Source: Sediminicoccus rosea
Lineage (GTDB): Bacteria; Pseudomonadota; Alphaproteobacteria; Acetobacterales; Acetobacteraceae
Direction of reading: 5' to 3'
Length of the DNA stretch: 64,000 nucleotides
Assembly (NCBI RefSeq): GCF_033547095.1
Contig: NZ_CP137852.1
Coordinates: forward strand, 372,001-436,000
The notes beneath the pieces were generated by a model that saw nothing but the letters and a program-made list of their open reading frames with translations, made no database searches and had not been told where the DNA came from. Of this stretch, positions 1 through 9,897 are shown one piece after another (position 1 is the stretch's first letter; each line of letters opens with the position of its first letter). A program made the position numbers and the translations under genes.

Positions 1-26
1 CTATAAGCGTCGTCAAGGAGGCCCCC

Positions 27-728
27 ATGCCGCAAACCATCGCCCTCGTGGATGACGACCGCAACATCCTCACCTCGCTGTCCATGACGCTGGAGCAGGA
101 GGGCTACACCGTCCGCACCTACACGGATGGCGAGAGCGCGCTTCAGGGGCTGATGGGCAAGCCCGCCGACCTCGCCGTGCTCGACATCAAGATGCCGCGC
201 ATGGACGGGATGGAGCTGCTGCAGCGCCTGCGTGCGCGCAGCGCCATGCCGGTGATCTTCCTCACCTCCAAGGATGAGGAAGTGGATGAGCTGATGGGCC
301 TGCGCCTCGGCGCGGATGACTACATCACCAAGCCCTTCAGCCAGCGCCTGGTGCTGGAGCGCATCCGCGCGCTGCTTCGCCGGAACGAGGCGATGAAGGC
401 CGAGAGCAGCGGCGTGGTGGCGGGCGGCCTGCTGGTGCGCGGCGACCTCACGCTGGACGAGACGAAGCACACCTGCACCTGGAAGGGAAAGCAGGTGCAG
501 CTGACCGTCACCGAATTCCTGCTGGTGAAGACGCTCGCCCTGCGCCCCGGCCTGGTGAAAAATCGCGACCAGCTGATCGACGCCGCCTATGGCGAGAACA
601 TCTACGTGGATGACCGCACCATCGACAGCCACGTGAAGCGCGTGCGCAAGAAATTCCGCGCCGTGGATGACGAGTTCGCGCAGATCGAGACGCTCTACGG
701 GATCGGCTACCGCTACAAGGAGCAGTAG
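27..728 (+). CDS. chvI: OmpR-family response regulator, ChvI type
   Basis: DNA-binding response regulator of 233 residues. The receiver domain (about 1-120) has the acidic pocket LVDDD, phospho-acceptor Asp53 ([11 protein letters not shown]), Thr80 and Lys102 (ITKPF). A winged-helix OmpR domain follows (about 140-230). Near-verbatim matches to remembered ChvI segments ([27 protein letters not shown]) identify it. ChvI works with the sensor kinase ChvG in envelope and acid-stress control in alphaproteobacteria. A strong Shine-Dalgarno site (AAGGAGG) lies about 5 nt before the ATG. The next gene is convergent, so no chvG follows; the kinase must lie upstream of the window or elsewhere. Family is certain; the ChvI assignment is by recognition. 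Confidence 0.93.
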   Translation: MPQTIALVDDDRNILTSLSMTLEQEGYTVRTYTDGESALQGLMGKPADLAVLDIKMPRMDGMELLQRLRARSAMPVIFLTSKDEEVDELMGLRLGADDYITKPFSQRLVLERIRALLRRNEAMKAESSGVVAGGLLVRGDLTLDETKHTCTWKGKQVQLTVTEFLLVKTLALRPGLVKNRDQLIDAAYGENIYVDDRTIDSHVKRVRKKFRAVDDEFAQIETLYGIGYRYKEQ

Positions 729-740
729 CCGGGCCTGCCC

Positions 741-2813
741 TCAGGCGGCGCGGATCTCCGCCAGGAACCGGTCCACCTGGCCGCGCATCTGATCCGCCTG
801 GCGGGCGAGGTTGCCGGAGGCGCCGCGCAGTTCGACGGCGGAGCTGCCGGTCCGCTCGGCGCCTTCGCGCACTCCGGCGGCATGGCGCGCGGCGTCCTGC
901 GTGCCCGCCGCGGCCTCCGCCACCGCGCGGCCGATCTCCCGCGTCGCGGCCGACTGCTGTTCCGCCGCCGCCGCAACGGCGCTGGTATTCGCTTCCATCT
1001 GCGAGATGGTGCGCGAGATGCCGGCGATGGCGGCCACGGTGCGCGCGGTCTCCTGCTGCATCGTGCCAATCTGCGCGCCGATCTCCTCGGTGGCCTTGGC
1101 GGTCTGGGCCGCGAGTGTCTTCACCTCGGAGGCGACGACGGCGAAGCCCTTGCCCGCCTCGCCCGCGCGGGCGGCCTCGATCGTCGCGTTCAGGGCGAGA
1201 AGGTTGGTCTGGCTGGCGATGCCGCTGATGAGTTGCACCACCTCGCCGATGCGCTGGGCGGCATTGGCCAGGCCCTGCACCGTCGCATCTGTCTCCTGCG
1301 CATTGCTGGCGGCGTCGCGCGCCACGGCCGCGGCCTCCTGCACCTGGCGCGAGATCTCGGCGATCGAGGCGGAAAGCTCCTCCGAGGCGCCAGCCACGGA
1401 TTGCACATTGGCACTCGCCTGCTCGGCGGCGGCGGCGACGGAGGTGGCGCGCTCGGTGCCGTCGGTGGCGTTCACGCTCATCTCCGTCGAGGTCTGTTCC
1501 AGCCCGCTGGCCGCGACGGTGAGGGCGCCCAGCACCTCCGCCGTCTCGGATTCGAAGCGGTGGATCAGCGCCTCGATCCGCTGGGCGCGGTCGGCCTTGG
1601 CGGATTCCTCCGCCAGGCGCGCCGCGGCCAGTTCCTCGCGCTGCAGCGCGCCGCGGCGCAGCGTCTCCACCGCCGTGGCCAGGCGGCCCAGCTCATCCTG
1701 CCGGTCCTGGCCGGGCACGGCGGTGGTGAGTTCGCCGGTGGCGATGCGGTCCACCACCTCGGTCGTGGCCTGCAGGGGCGAGACCACGCGGCGCAGCAGC
1801 AGCAGCACGGCGGCGGCCGAGAGCAGCGCCGTCACCAGCACGAGCGCGAGGCCGATGCCGAGCGACAGCCAGGCCGCGCGCGTCATGTCCCGCGCCTTGC
1901 CCAGCGCATCGTCCAGCGCGGTGTCGCGCAGCTGCAGGATGCTGGCCTGGGCCGGGAGGGACCAGGCGCGGAAGGCCGTGAGATCCTCCGACCAGGGGGT
2001 GGCCGGCGCGCCCGGGGCGGGGCGGGCCCGCGCCCACTCCATCAGCCGGTTCCAGCGCACCGCATCGCGGTTCTGGAAGACCTGGATCTGACGCTGCACC
2101 TCGGCCGTCAGGGCGGGCGCATCCTTCAGCGCGGCGACCATGCGCTGCACGCTTTCCCAGGCCTGCTCGACGCGGCCCGTCATCTGCTCGGCCGCGACCA
2201 GTTGCTCGGGCGGGATCGGCCGGCCGGACACCCAGGCATTCATCATCAGGTTCCGGCGGCCGGCATATTCCCGCATGTCCATGGCCTGGAGCGCGACATT
2301 GACCGGTGCTGCGATGGCCGGGGCCTCGGTCGCCACGCGCTCGGCCGCGACGGCGGCCAGCTGTCCCATCTGGGTGCCCGCAGCGGTGCGCGCAGCCAGC
2401 AATTCGGCGGCGAAGGTGGCATCGCGCTCGGCGGGCGGGCGGGCCAGCATGCCCTCGAGCCGCTGGCGGAAACGCGCCAGGGTGGCGATGCCCTCCCGGA
2501 TGGCCGCCGCATCGAACCCCGCCTCGCGCGTGCTGCGCTCGGCCGCGGCGAGGAGGCCGTCGGTCGTCGCCGCCGTGGTCGCGAGGAAGGCCCGGTCGGG
2601 GCTGGCGGCCTGGGCGGCGACGTTCAGATGCCCGGATTCGACCGCGAGGGCGGTCTGGGCGCGCTGCACGTCGCTGATCACCCGGGCGGCGACCTCGGCC
2701 CGCTGGCTGCTGGCCAGGGTCCGCGCACCCTCCCAGGCGAGCCAACTGGTGCCGAGCAGCCCGGGCAGCGCGACGGCGAGGAAACCGATGTAGAAGACGG
2801 TGCGGATGCGCAT
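741..2813 (-). CDS. Methyl-accepting chemotaxis protein
   Basis: Transmembrane chemoreceptor of 690 residues that would signal to CheA/CheW. Membrane segment 1 (about 6-28) is followed by a large, mostly helical periplasmic sensor region, then membrane segment 2 ending in [11 protein letters not shown], a HAMP domain, and a long coiled-coil signalling domain. The conserved hairpin tip is clear ([20 protein letters not shown], then [13 protein letters not shown]). The start used is the ATG directly before the first membrane helix ([11 protein letters not shown]). The frame stays open 67 codons further upstream, but that extension would run into the next gene and has no signal character. The ligand cannot be told from sequence. 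It converges on chvI with 12 bp between them. Confidence 0.93.
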   Translation of the reverse strand: MRIRTVFYIGFLAVALPGLLGTSWLAWEGARTLASSQRAEVAARVISDVQRAQTALAVESGHLNVAAQAASPDRAFLATTAATTDGLLAAAERSTREAGFDAAAIREGIATLARFRQRLEGMLARPPAERDATFAAELLAARTAAGTQMGQLAAVAAERVATEAPAIAAPVNVALQAMDMREYAGRRNLMMNAWVSGRPIPPEQLVAAEQMTGRVEQAWESVQRMVAALKDAPALTAEVQRQIQVFQNRDAVRWNRLMEWARARPAPGAPATPWSEDLTAFRAWSLPAQASILQLRDTALDDALGKARDMTRAAWLSLGIGLALVLVTALLSAAAVLLLLRRVVSPLQATTEVVDRIATGELTTAVPGQDRQDELGRLATAVETLRRGALQREELAAARLAEESAKADRAQRIEALIHRFESETAEVLGALTVAASGLEQTSTEMSVNATDGTERATSVAAAAEQASANVQSVAGASEELSASIAEISRQVQEAAAVARDAASNAQETDATVQGLANAAQRIGEVVQLISGIASQTNLLALNATIEAARAGEAGKGFAVVASEVKTLAAQTAKATEEIGAQIGTMQQETARTVAAIAGISRTISQMEANTSAVAAAAEQQSAATREIGRAVAEAAAGTQDAARHAAGVREGAERTGSSAVELRGASGNLARQADQMRGQVDRFLAEIRAA

Positions 2814-2892
2814 GCTGATCCCCGTGCGGAAAGCTGTCCGGTCGGGAGCATGCCGCAGAAGGATTAGCGCATCGTGAAGCGCCGCCCGCGCT

Positions 2893-3396
2893 TCAGCCTC
2901 CAGGCTGGTCGCAGGGGCCGGGCGCCTCGCGGCGGCCGGGGTCTTCCTGGAATTCCAGCGCGTAGGGGCGCTGCGGGATGAGCACCAGCGCGCGCATGTC
3001 CTGCGGGCTGCCATCCTCGTAGATGGCGTGGGATTCCACGAAACGCGCCGGCTGCCGGCGCGGCACCACCGGGATGCGGCGCATCGCGCCCTCGATCAGG
3101 TGCTCGATGCAGGTGGTGGCGCCGGGCGCGTAGCTCCGCACCGTCACCTCGAAGCGCGGCAGGTTGGGCGGGACCTCCTGCGGGATGGCGATGAGCAGCG
3201 TCGTCACGCAATTCTCCGGCAGGCGCTCGACGGGCGGGCGCCGGCGCGATTGCGTGATGAAGGCCTGGGCGGCGCGCTGCGTGTAGCAGACCACCGTCTC
3301 CATCGTGGGCAGCGGCGCACCCAGGCGCGGTTCCTCCTGCGCGCGGGCGGGGGCGGTGGCGAGCAGGCCCGCGAGGATCAGCGCGGCGCGACGCAT
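2893..3396 (-). CDS. Putative secreted protein of unknown function
   Basis: A 167-residue protein with a clear Sec signal peptide ([19 protein letters not shown], cleavage before QEE). The mature part has three cysteines (one each in VVCYTQ, ENCVTT and TTCIEH) plus one near the C-terminus, suggesting a small disulfide-bonded periplasmic domain. I do not recognise the family. Its start overlaps the 3' end of the HAD hydrolase gene by 19 bp, so the two are probably co-transcribed. The signal peptide and the overlap support a real gene; no function can be assigned. Confidence 0.7.
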   Translation of the reverse strand: MRRAALILAGLLATAPARAQEEPRLGAPLPTMETVVCYTQRAAQAFITQSRRRPPVERLPENCVTTLLIAIPQEVPPNLPRFEVTVRSYAPGATTCIEHLIEGAMRRIPVVPRRQPARFVESHAIYEDGSPQDMRALVLIPQRPYALEFQEDPGRREAPGPCDQPGG

Positions 3397-4001
3397 GCCG
3401 GCAATTCCAGCAGGCTTGTCACGCGGGCCACGCCTTGCGCCGAGGCATCCTGCACCTCGCCCCAGATCCCGCGCGGGATGAAGACCGGGTGCATGCCGGC
3501 GGCGCGCGCCGGCTCCACGTCATTGTCCACGCGGTCGCCCACATAGGCGACGCGCGCGGGCTCGGCGCCCGTGGCGCGCAGCACTTCCTCGAAGAAGCGA
3601 GGATCGGGCTTGGAGACGCCCCATTGGTGGGAGGTCGCGATGAAATCGGCGCCGAGGTCCAGCGCGTGCAGCGCCTCCAGCACGCCATCGGGCTGGTTGC
3701 CGGCGATGCCGAGCCGGAAGCCCGCATCGCGGAGGGCCATGAAGGCATCGCGCACATCGGGGTAGAGATCATCCTCGCCCGGGATTTCGAGGCCGGCGAG
3801 GCGCTGGCGATGCGCCTTGATGTCGAGCGCGGGGGCGATCTCGCGGATGGTCCCGCCGATGCCCTTGCCGGCGGCGATGCCCTGGCGCAGCGCCTCGGTG
3901 AAATCCACCTCGTGCATGTCGAGCACGCCGGCCCAGCCGCGGATCAGCCGCGCCTCATCCACCAGCACGCCACCGACATCGAAGACCACCCACTGGATCA
4001 C
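3378..4001 (-). CDS. HAD-superfamily hydrolase (subfamily IA)
   Basis: Cytoplasmic phosphatase-like protein of 207 residues. Motif I is VVFDVGGVLVDEA, with Asp8 as the likely nucleophile and Gly-Gly where many relatives have Asp-Gly-Thr. Motif II lies near GIAGNQPDG, the motif III lysine is in SKPDPRFFEE, and motif IV is YVGDRVDNDVEPAR. The helical cap between motifs I and II marks subfamily IA. Substrates of such proteins (phosphoglycolate, haloacids, sugar phosphates) cannot be read from the sequence. It leads a short unit with the secreted protein downstream and lies 19 bp after the esterase-like gene. Confidence 0.85.
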   Translation of the reverse strand: MIQWVVFDVGGVLVDEARLIRGWAGVLDMHEVDFTEALRQGIAAGKGIGGTIREIAPALDIKAHRQRLAGLEIPGEDDLYPDVRDAFMALRDAGFRLGIAGNQPDGVLEALHALDLGADFIATSHQWGVSKPDPRFFEEVLRATGAEPARVAYVGDRVDNDVEPARAAGMHPVFIPRGIWGEVQDASAQGVARVTSLLELPACVAPR

Positions 4002-4020
4002 GACAGCCTCCTGGTGATGC

Positions 4021-5358
4021 TCACCACGTCATCTCCAGAAGCGCGATGCGATTCTCCGAGAGCGGCAGCACGCGGCCCGCGATGCCTTCCTGGTTGAAGA
4101 CGCCCGCGATGGGTGTGCCCAGGCGCTCGGCCGGCAGGCGGAGATTGGCCACGGCGAGGCTCGCGACACCTTCGCGCCGCTCCGCCACCTCGCGCCCATC
4201 CAGCAGCACCACGTCGCGCGGCCAGGAGAAATAGCCGCGCGGCCGCGTGAGGCGCGTGAGGCTGGCGGCGGCACGATCCGCCTCGGTGAGTGGGGCGGGC
4301 GGGCGCAGGTGCAGCACCTCGGTCGACCGCGGGAAGGGCGAGCGGAAGTAATGCGCGGTCGGATGGCCGGGCGCCGTCAGCACGATTTCCAGCGTCCAGT
4401 CGCTCTGCACCGTCACCGGCCCCCAGACCCCATCCGTGCCCGTCTCGCGCCGATGGATCGCCTCGCCGATGCGCGCACCTGTGCGGGCATCGGTGCGGAA
4501 GATCTCCACCACGGCACCCGCGACGGGGCGGTTGGTGGCACCGCCGGCGACGAGGTTGGTGACCAGGCCATTCAGCACCGGCCGCGCCTCGGCTGGCACG
4601 GTGAGCGTCGCGGGTTCGCGTCCGGCGATGAAGCGGAACTGCTCGCGGAAGGCACGCCAGTGATAGGCGATCTCGCGGTGGTCCAGCCCGGGCAGCAGGA
4701 TGTTGGTGGCGCCGCGCAGCGCGGGGCCATCCTGCGTGATGCCGGTGGGCGTGCCGGGGCGGCCGACGAAGCGGCCATCGGGCTGGGCGAAGAGGTCATT
4801 GTCGGAGCGCAGCGCGAGGAAGGCCGTACCCTCCACCACGTCGGAGGCGCCGCCGTTCAGCCGCCGCAGGAAGGGGCTGCGCGCGTTGAACTCACTCCCT
4901 TCGTTGAACTCCCAGTCGAAGACGCCGCGATTGGGCGTGCCGCAGGTGATGGCGTGGCTGACCTGCGTGGCACCGCCCTGGTGCACCACGAAATCGCGGA
5001 TTGGATAGCCGCCGCGCGAATTGCCGATGAGCGCCACGCGCGGCGCGCCGGTGCGGGCCCGCAGCTCGGCCACGAAGGCGGCCAGGCGCTGGGTCTGCTC
5101 GGCGCTGGAGCTGCGGTTGTCCTGCGGCACCGCGTCATTCGCGCGCGCCAGCGGGTCCGGCATGTTGACCGCCATCAGGCGATCGCGCGGCCAGCCATTC
5201 ACCTCGAAGCGCCAGAGGGTGGTGAGCCAGAGCGCGGCATGGTCGCCATTGCCATGCACCATGAGGATGGGCGGCAAGGCTTCCTGCGCGCGCAGGGTGG
5301 CGGGGGCGGCGAGCGCGGCGGCGGCGCCGAGGAGCAGGGAGCGTCGGGCGAGCATCAT
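4021..5358 (-). CDS. Secreted alpha/beta hydrolase, esterase/lipase-like
   Basis: A 445-residue exported hydrolase. The N-terminus (MMLARRSLLLGAAAALAAPA) has paired arginines and looks like a Tat or Sec signal. The catalytic domain (about 28-250) has an oxyanion segment MVHGNGDH and the nucleophile elbow GNSRGG (Ser114). The C-terminal part (about 265-445) is beta-rich, with a segment like carboxypeptidase regulatory domains (residues about 270-350). This resembles extracellular lipases or polyester depolymerases, but the substrate is not evident. Two adjacent ATG codons make the start uncertain by one residue. The gene lies between the HAD gene and a Bug receptor on the same strand. Confidence 0.8.
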   Translation of the reverse strand: MMLARRSLLLGAAAALAAPATLRAQEALPPILMVHGNGDHAALWLTTLWRFEVNGWPRDRLMAVNMPDPLARANDAVPQDNRSSSAEQTQRLAAFVAELRARTGAPRVALIGNSRGGYPIRDFVVHQGGATQVSHAITCGTPNRGVFDWEFNEGSEFNARSPFLRRLNGGASDVVEGTAFLALRSDNDLFAQPDGRFVGRPGTPTGITQDGPALRGATNILLPGLDHREIAYHWRAFREQFRFIAGREPATLTVPAEARPVLNGLVTNLVAGGATNRPVAGAVVEIFRTDARTGARIGEAIHRRETGTDGVWGPVTVQSDWTLEIVLTAPGHPTAHYFRSPFPRSTEVLHLRPPAPLTEADRAAASLTRLTRPRGYFSWPRDVVLLDGREVAERREGVASLAVANLRLPAERLGTPIAGVFNQEGIAGRVLPLSENRIALLEMTW

Positions 5359-5407
5359 GCCGCGCCTTTAGCATCGGCGCGCGGCGGAGTCGCGTCTCGC
5401 TTTCGTG

Positions 5408-6346
5408 TCAGCGACGGACGGCGCGGCGCAGCGCATCCAGCACCGAATCCATCGCCGCCTGATAGCCGGGCCCGTCCAGGTAGCCGTCCATCGCGCCAGT
5501 GCGCTCCAGGAAATTCTGCCAGGCCGGGTTCTCGCGCGCACGGCGGAAGCGGTCATGCAGGGTGGCGGCGATGTCGTCCGGCAGGCCGGCGGGCGCGTTC
5601 AGCCCCTTCATGTTCTCGATCACCACATCCCAGCCCAGCTCGCGCAGCGTCGGTACATCGCGGAAGGCGGCAAGCCGCTCGGCCGAGGCGACGGCGAGCG
5701 GCCGCACCTCGCCGGCCTGGGCCAGGCCCGCCATCTCCTCCGGCGCCAGCACGGCAAGCTGCACCGTGCCGGCCATCAGTGCCTGGAGCGAGGGCGCGCC
5801 GCCGGTGAAGGGCACGTGCAGGAACTCCACGCCCGCCGCCTGCTGCAGCAGCACAAAGACCGCGTGATAGATCGAGCCCTGGCCGGAGGAGGCATGCGGG
5901 ATGGTGCCGGGCGCACGCCGGGCCGCCTCCACCGCCGCGCGCAGATCCCCATAGGGGCCGCCGCGCCGCGCCACGATCAGCAGCGGCTGCCGCGTCAGGC
6001 GAATGATGGCGCGGAAGGAGGTCTTGGGGTCATAGGGCAGGTCGCGGAAGGCGGGCAGCGAAATGCTCTCGCTGCCGCCGCCGACCAGCAGGTTCAGCCC
6101 ATCCGGCGCCATGCCGGCGACCTGCTGCGCCGCGATGGCGCCGCCCGCGCCGGGCCGGTTCACCACGATGATGGGCGTGGGAAAGAGGCGCTGCGCGGCT
6201 TCCGCCGCCGCACGGCCCGCGAGGTCCGCGCCGCCGCCCGGCGCGAAGCCGACGATGAGCTGGATGGGCCGCGCCGGCTCCCAGGCCCGCGCCTGCGTGC
6301 TGGCGAGAATGGCGGGTGCCGCCAGGAACGCCCTGCGTCCGAACAT
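5408..6346 (-). CDS. Bug/TctC-family solute receptor 1
   Basis: Periplasmic binding protein of the tripartite tricarboxylate (Bug) family, 312 residues, which captures carboxylates or related small molecules. It shows a signal peptide (MFGRRAFLAAPAILASTQARA) followed by the family signatures RPIQLIVGFAPGGGAD and NRPGAGG. The start is the ATG preceded by GGGAGGT about 5 nt upstream; the frame is open far beyond this but without a signal peptide. No TctA/TctB membrane genes are nearby. A dicarboxylate-lactonase-like amidohydrolase starts divergently only 33 bp away, so the ligand may be a substrate or product of that enzyme (inference). Confidence 0.92.
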   Translation of the reverse strand: MFGRRAFLAAPAILASTQARAWEPARPIQLIVGFAPGGGADLAGRAAAEAAQRLFPTPIIVVNRPGAGGAIAAQQVAGMAPDGLNLLVGGGSESISLPAFRDLPYDPKTSFRAIIRLTRQPLLIVARRGGPYGDLRAAVEAARRAPGTIPHASSGQGSIYHAVFVLLQQAAGVEFLHVPFTGGAPSLQALMAGTVQLAVLAPEEMAGLAQAGEVRPLAVASAERLAAFRDVPTLRELGWDVVIENMKGLNAPAGLPDDIAATLHDRFRRARENPAWQNFLERTGAMDGYLDGPGYQAAMDSVLDALRRAVRR

Positions 6347-6379
6347 CGTGACCTCCCTTGATTTTGCGCGAGGATAGCG

Positions 6380-7240
6380 GTGCGCCGCCCGCCGCGCCAT
6401 GCTGCCCGCATGATGCGACACCCCACCCCCGCCGGCGCCACCGACTGCCACATGCACATCTATGGGCCGGAAGCGCGCTATCCCGTGGCGCCGACCAACC
6501 CCTCGCCAGTGCCCTTCACGAGCGACTTGCCCGCCTATCGCGCCGTGAAGGCGCGGCTCGGCCTCGGGCGCACCGTGGTGGTGCAGCCCACCGCCTATGG
6601 GCTGGACAATGCCTGCACCATGGATGCGGTGGCCGAGCTTGGCCTCGATGCCGCGCGCGCCGTGGTGGCGGTGACGGTGGAGACGTCGATCGCGGAATTG
6701 CAGCGCCTGCATGCGGCCGGCGCGCGCGGAGCGCGAGCCTTCATGCTGAAGGGCGGTCCCGTCCCCTGGGAGGGGCTGCCGGCGCTTGCCGCGCATGTCG
6801 CGCCGCTCGGCTGGCATGTGCAGCTGCAATTCGATGGCGGCGAGATGGAAGCGCGCGCGCCGCTCATCGCCAGCCTGCCCTGCGACGTGGTGATCGATCA
6901 CATCGGCCGCTTCCATGATCCGGTGCCGCCCTCCGCGCCGCCCGTGCGCGCGCTGCTGCGCCTGTTGGAAAGCGGGCGCGTCTGGGTGAAGGCCTCCTCG
7001 CCCTATGGCGTCTCGCGATCCGGTCCGCCCGCCTATGCGGATGTGGCCGCCATTGCCCGCGCCATCATCGCGGCGGCGCCGGAGCGCGTGGTCTGGGGCT
7101 CCAACTGGCCGCATCCCAATGCGCCCGCGCCCAAGCCGGACGAGGCCACCTTGCTCGACCTGCTGGCCGAATGGGCGCCCGGGGAATCGCAGCGCCGCGC
7201 CATCCTCGTGGACAATGCGGCGCGGCTTTACGACTTCTGA
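6380..7240 (+). CDS. Amidohydrolase, 2-pyrone-4,6-dicarboxylate lactonase-like
   Basis: Metal-dependent hydrolase of the amidohydrolase-2 family, up to 286 residues. The metal motif DCHMHIYGP is close to the N-terminus, followed by family blocks QPTAYGLDN, VIDHIGRFH and WGSNWPHPN. This pattern is typical of LigI-like lactonases that open 2-pyrone-4,6-dicarboxylate in protocatechuate breakdown, though other lactones or cyclic amides are possible. The GTG start used here has GAGGA 5 nt upstream; ATG codons at 6410 and 6413 are alternatives without a clear ribosome site. It is divergent from a Bug receptor and overlaps the following convergent gene by 13 bp. Confidence 0.85.
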   Translation: MRRPPRHAARMMRHPTPAGATDCHMHIYGPEARYPVAPTNPSPVPFTSDLPAYRAVKARLGLGRTVVVQPTAYGLDNACTMDAVAELGLDAARAVVAVTVETSIAELQRLHAAGARGARAFMLKGGPVPWEGLPALAAHVAPLGWHVQLQFDGGEMEARAPLIASLPCDVVIDHIGRFHDPVPPSAPPVRALLRLLESGRVWVKASSPYGVSRSGPPAYADVAAIARAIIAAAPERVVWGSNWPHPNAPAPKPDEATLLDLLAEWAPGESQRRAILVDNAARLYDF

Positions 7241-8916
7241 GCGGTGCCCGGGGCGCGGTGGACGATCTCGCCGCCCACCATCGTCATCTCCGCCGCGATG
7301 TCCTTCAGCGCGGATAGCTCCACCGTCAGCGGATCCGCCGTCAGCACCGCAAGATCGGCGAGCTTGCCGGGTTCGATCGCGCCCTTGTCGCGCTCGCTCA
7401 TGGTGAGATACGCGCCCGCATTGGTCGCCGCGCGGATGGCGCTTTCACGGCTGATCGCCTGGCGCTCGCCCACCGCGCGCTGCGTGTGCATGTTCTGCCG
7501 CGAGACCGCCTGCCACATCGGATAGAACATCGAGACGGGGACATTGTCCGTGGCGAGCGCATAGGTGACGCCCGCCTCCTCCAGCCAGCGCAGCGGCGAG
7601 ATGCTGTCCTCGTCGGGCAGCTTGTTGCGCTCCACCAGCAGGTGCCCCTCCTTGTAGATGTAGCGATTGGTATGGGTGGTGAGCACCAGGCCGAGGTCGC
7701 GGATGCGGTGCACCTGCTCCTGGCTCAGCACCGCGATATGGCCCAGCACCCAGCGCAGGTCGCGGATGGGCACCACCTCGTTCACCTCGGCAAACAGGTC
7801 GAGCATGTTGGGCCAGATGCCGATGGCGCGGATGCTGTGGCGCGCGCAGGCGATCAGCATGTCCTTCGCGCGCTCGCGATCCAGCCCCATGTCGTAGTTG
7901 AAGCCCGCCCAGCCGGTATAGGGCGCGGCCTGCGCGCGCAAAGCATTGTCCGGCGTGCGCCCGATTTCGGTGATGAGGCCGGAAAGGCGCAGCATGTCAT
8001 CACCCAGCCCCGCGCCGGCGAGCTGATGCGCCCAGCCGCTGATCAGCCGCTCCATGGAGACACCCTCCATCCCGCGCCAATCCGGGCTCAGCGCCAGGTG
8101 GGAGCGCATGGTGAGTTTCCCCGCCGCATGCACCTCGCGATAGGCGGCGAGCAGCTCGGCCGCCACGCCATGCTCCTCATAGATACTCGTGGTGCCGAAG
8201 GCATGATACATCGCGGCCGATTTCGGAAGCCCGGCCACCCGATGCGCATGGGTGAAGCCCGGCGCCATATGGAAGGCGGCGAGCTCCATCAGCGGCACGT
8301 AGCCCTGCTCGATGATCACGCCATCCGGCTCGCCCGCCGCATCCTTGCGGATGGTGACGGAAGGGTGCGGCGGCGCCGTCTCGCGCGTGATGCCGGCGAG
8401 CTTCAGCGCCATCGTGTTCGCGATGGAGACGAGCGGCAGCGAATGCCGCCAGAAGCCCCAGATCGGCCGGATATAGACGGGGTTGCGCGGGGCCGCGTCA
8501 TCCAGTTCCTGCCGCGTCGGCCAGCGGCCCTCGGCGAGCGATTCCGGCAGGTCCCAGTAGAAGGGTGGTTCGCCCACCGGCATGGTGACGATCCATTCGC
8601 CCGGCGCCTTGTCCTTCGCCAGCTCCGCGATGCGCGCCTGGATGGCGGCGATGGAGCGGCAGCCGGCCAGGCTCGGGAAGACGTCCTTCAGCCCCTCGCG
8701 ATCCATATGGGCGTGGCCATCGATCAGCCCGGGCAGCACGGCGCGGCCATCCAGCGCGATGTGCCGCGTGTGCGGCGCCGCGTGGCGCTGCACCATCGTG
8801 TCCTCGCCCACCGCGATGAAGCGGCCGGCGCGGATCGCGACGGATTGGGCGATGGAGAAGCGCGCATCGGCGGTGATGATCTTGCCGCCGCTGAGGATGA
8901 TGTCGGCCGGTTCCAT
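7228..8916 (-). CDS. Amidohydrolase family 3 (YtcJ-like)
   Basis: A 562-residue cytoplasmic metal-dependent hydrolase. The N-terminus forms the small beta-sandwich (ADIILSGGKIITADARFS), then the metal motif LPGLIDGHAHMD. Late blocks ALATDNVP and LTMSERDKGAIEPGKLADLAVL are typical of the family, whose members hydrolyse N-substituted formamides and other amides. The start is the ATG 5 bp after the stop of the upstream Bug gene, so the two form an operon; the family and context suggest a transport-and-hydrolysis pair. Its 3' end overlaps the convergent lactonase-like gene by 13 bp. Substrate unknown. Confidence 0.88.
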   Translation of the reverse strand: MEPADIILSGGKIITADARFSIAQSVAIRAGRFIAVGEDTMVQRHAAPHTRHIALDGRAVLPGLIDGHAHMDREGLKDVFPSLAGCRSIAAIQARIAELAKDKAPGEWIVTMPVGEPPFYWDLPESLAEGRWPTRQELDDAAPRNPVYIRPIWGFWRHSLPLVSIANTMALKLAGITRETAPPHPSVTIRKDAAGEPDGVIIEQGYVPLMELAAFHMAPGFTHAHRVAGLPKSAAMYHAFGTTSIYEEHGVAAELLAAYREVHAAGKLTMRSHLALSPDWRGMEGVSMERLISGWAHQLAGAGLGDDMLRLSGLITEIGRTPDNALRAQAAPYTGWAGFNYDMGLDRERAKDMLIACARHSIRAIGIWPNMLDLFAEVNEVVPIRDLRWVLGHIAVLSQEQVHRIRDLGLVLTTHTNRYIYKEGHLLVERNKLPDEDSISPLRWLEEAGVTYALATDNVPVSMFYPMWQAVSRQNMHTQRAVGERQAISRESAIRAATNAGAYLTMSERDKGAIEPGKLADLAVLTADPLTVELSALKDIAAEMTMVGGEIVHRAPGTAQKS

Positions 8917-8921
8917 GCGTC

Positions 8922-9875
8922 TCACTCCGAACGTTGCAGGCGGCCCTGGCGCACCATCTCCGCCCACCGTTCCACATCGGCGCGGAAATAGGCGGTGAAG
9001 GCCGCGCTCTCGGCCGGGATGGGTTGGGCGGCGGAAAGCCGCAGGCGCTCGCGCACCGGGGCGGCCTGCAGCGCGGTGAGTGCCGCCGCCTCCAGCCGGC
9101 GCTGCGTGCCCTCCGGCGCGCCGGAGCGGATGAACAGGCCCACCCAGGTCTCGAAGGCATAGCCCGGCACCGTCTCGGCGATGGCGGGCACCTGCGGCAG
9201 CACGTCCGAGCGGTTGCGCGACGTGATGCCGAGCGCCCGCACCGTGCCCTGCTGCACCTGCCCGATGGAGGAGGCCATGACATCGAGCAGCATGTCGATG
9301 CGCTGCGCGATCAGGTCGGGATAGACGGCGCCCGAGCCGCGATAGGGCACATGCAGCAATTCCACCCCCGCCGCTGCGCCCAGCAGCACGCCGGCGAGGT
9401 GGCTGCCCGTGCCAGGCCCGGAAGAGCCATAGCTGACCCGCCCCGGCGCCGCCCGCGCCGCCGCGAGCAGCGAGGCGACGTCCCGATGCGGCGATTGCGG
9501 CGAGACGACGAGCAGCGAGGGAATGGCACCCACGCCCAGCACGGGTGTGAGATCCCGCACCGGATCAAAGCCGAGATTGCTGAGCGAGACGCTGCTGGCC
9601 AGGCCCGCGCCGGTGAAGAGGATGGTGTGCCCATCCGGCCGCGACTGCTGCGCCACATAGGCCGCGCCGACATTGCCGCCCGCACCGGGCCGCGTGTCGA
9701 TCGCCACCGGCTGGCCCAGCGCGGCGGACAGCTCCGGCGCCAGCACGCGGGCCAGCACATCAATCGTGCCACCCGGTGCGAAGGGCACCACCAGCGTCAA
9801 CGGGCGTTCGGGGAATGTTTGCGCGTGCGGGTGAAGCGGCAGCAGGAGCAGGGCAGCGAGCAGCAGGCGGCGCAT
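8922..9875 (-). CDS. Bug/TctC-family solute receptor 2
   Basis: Periplasmic solute receptor of 317 residues with signal peptide MRRLLLAALLLLPLHPHAQ and core motifs RPLTLVVPFAPGGTID and GAGGNVGAAYVAQQ. It is translated just before the YtcJ-like amidohydrolase (5 bp gap), which argues that it binds the substrate of that enzyme or a related amide or carboxylate (inference). No membrane components are adjacent; orphan receptors of this family usually share a TctAB unit encoded elsewhere or act in sensing. Confidence 0.92.
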   Translation of the reverse strand: MRRLLLAALLLLPLHPHAQTFPERPLTLVVPFAPGGTIDVLARVLAPELSAALGQPVAIDTRPGAGGNVGAAYVAQQSRPDGHTILFTGAGLASSVSLSNLGFDPVRDLTPVLGVGAIPSLLVVSPQSPHRDVASLLAAARAAPGRVSYGSSGPGTGSHLAGVLLGAAAGVELLHVPYRGSGAVYPDLIAQRIDMLLDVMASSIGQVQQGTVRALGITSRNRSDVLPQVPAIAETVPGYAFETWVGLFIRSGAPEGTQRRLEAAALTALQAAPVRERLRLSAAQPIPAESAAFTAYFRADVERWAEMVRQGRLQRSE

Positions 9876-9897
9876 CGGAACCTCCGGTCAGGGAGGT

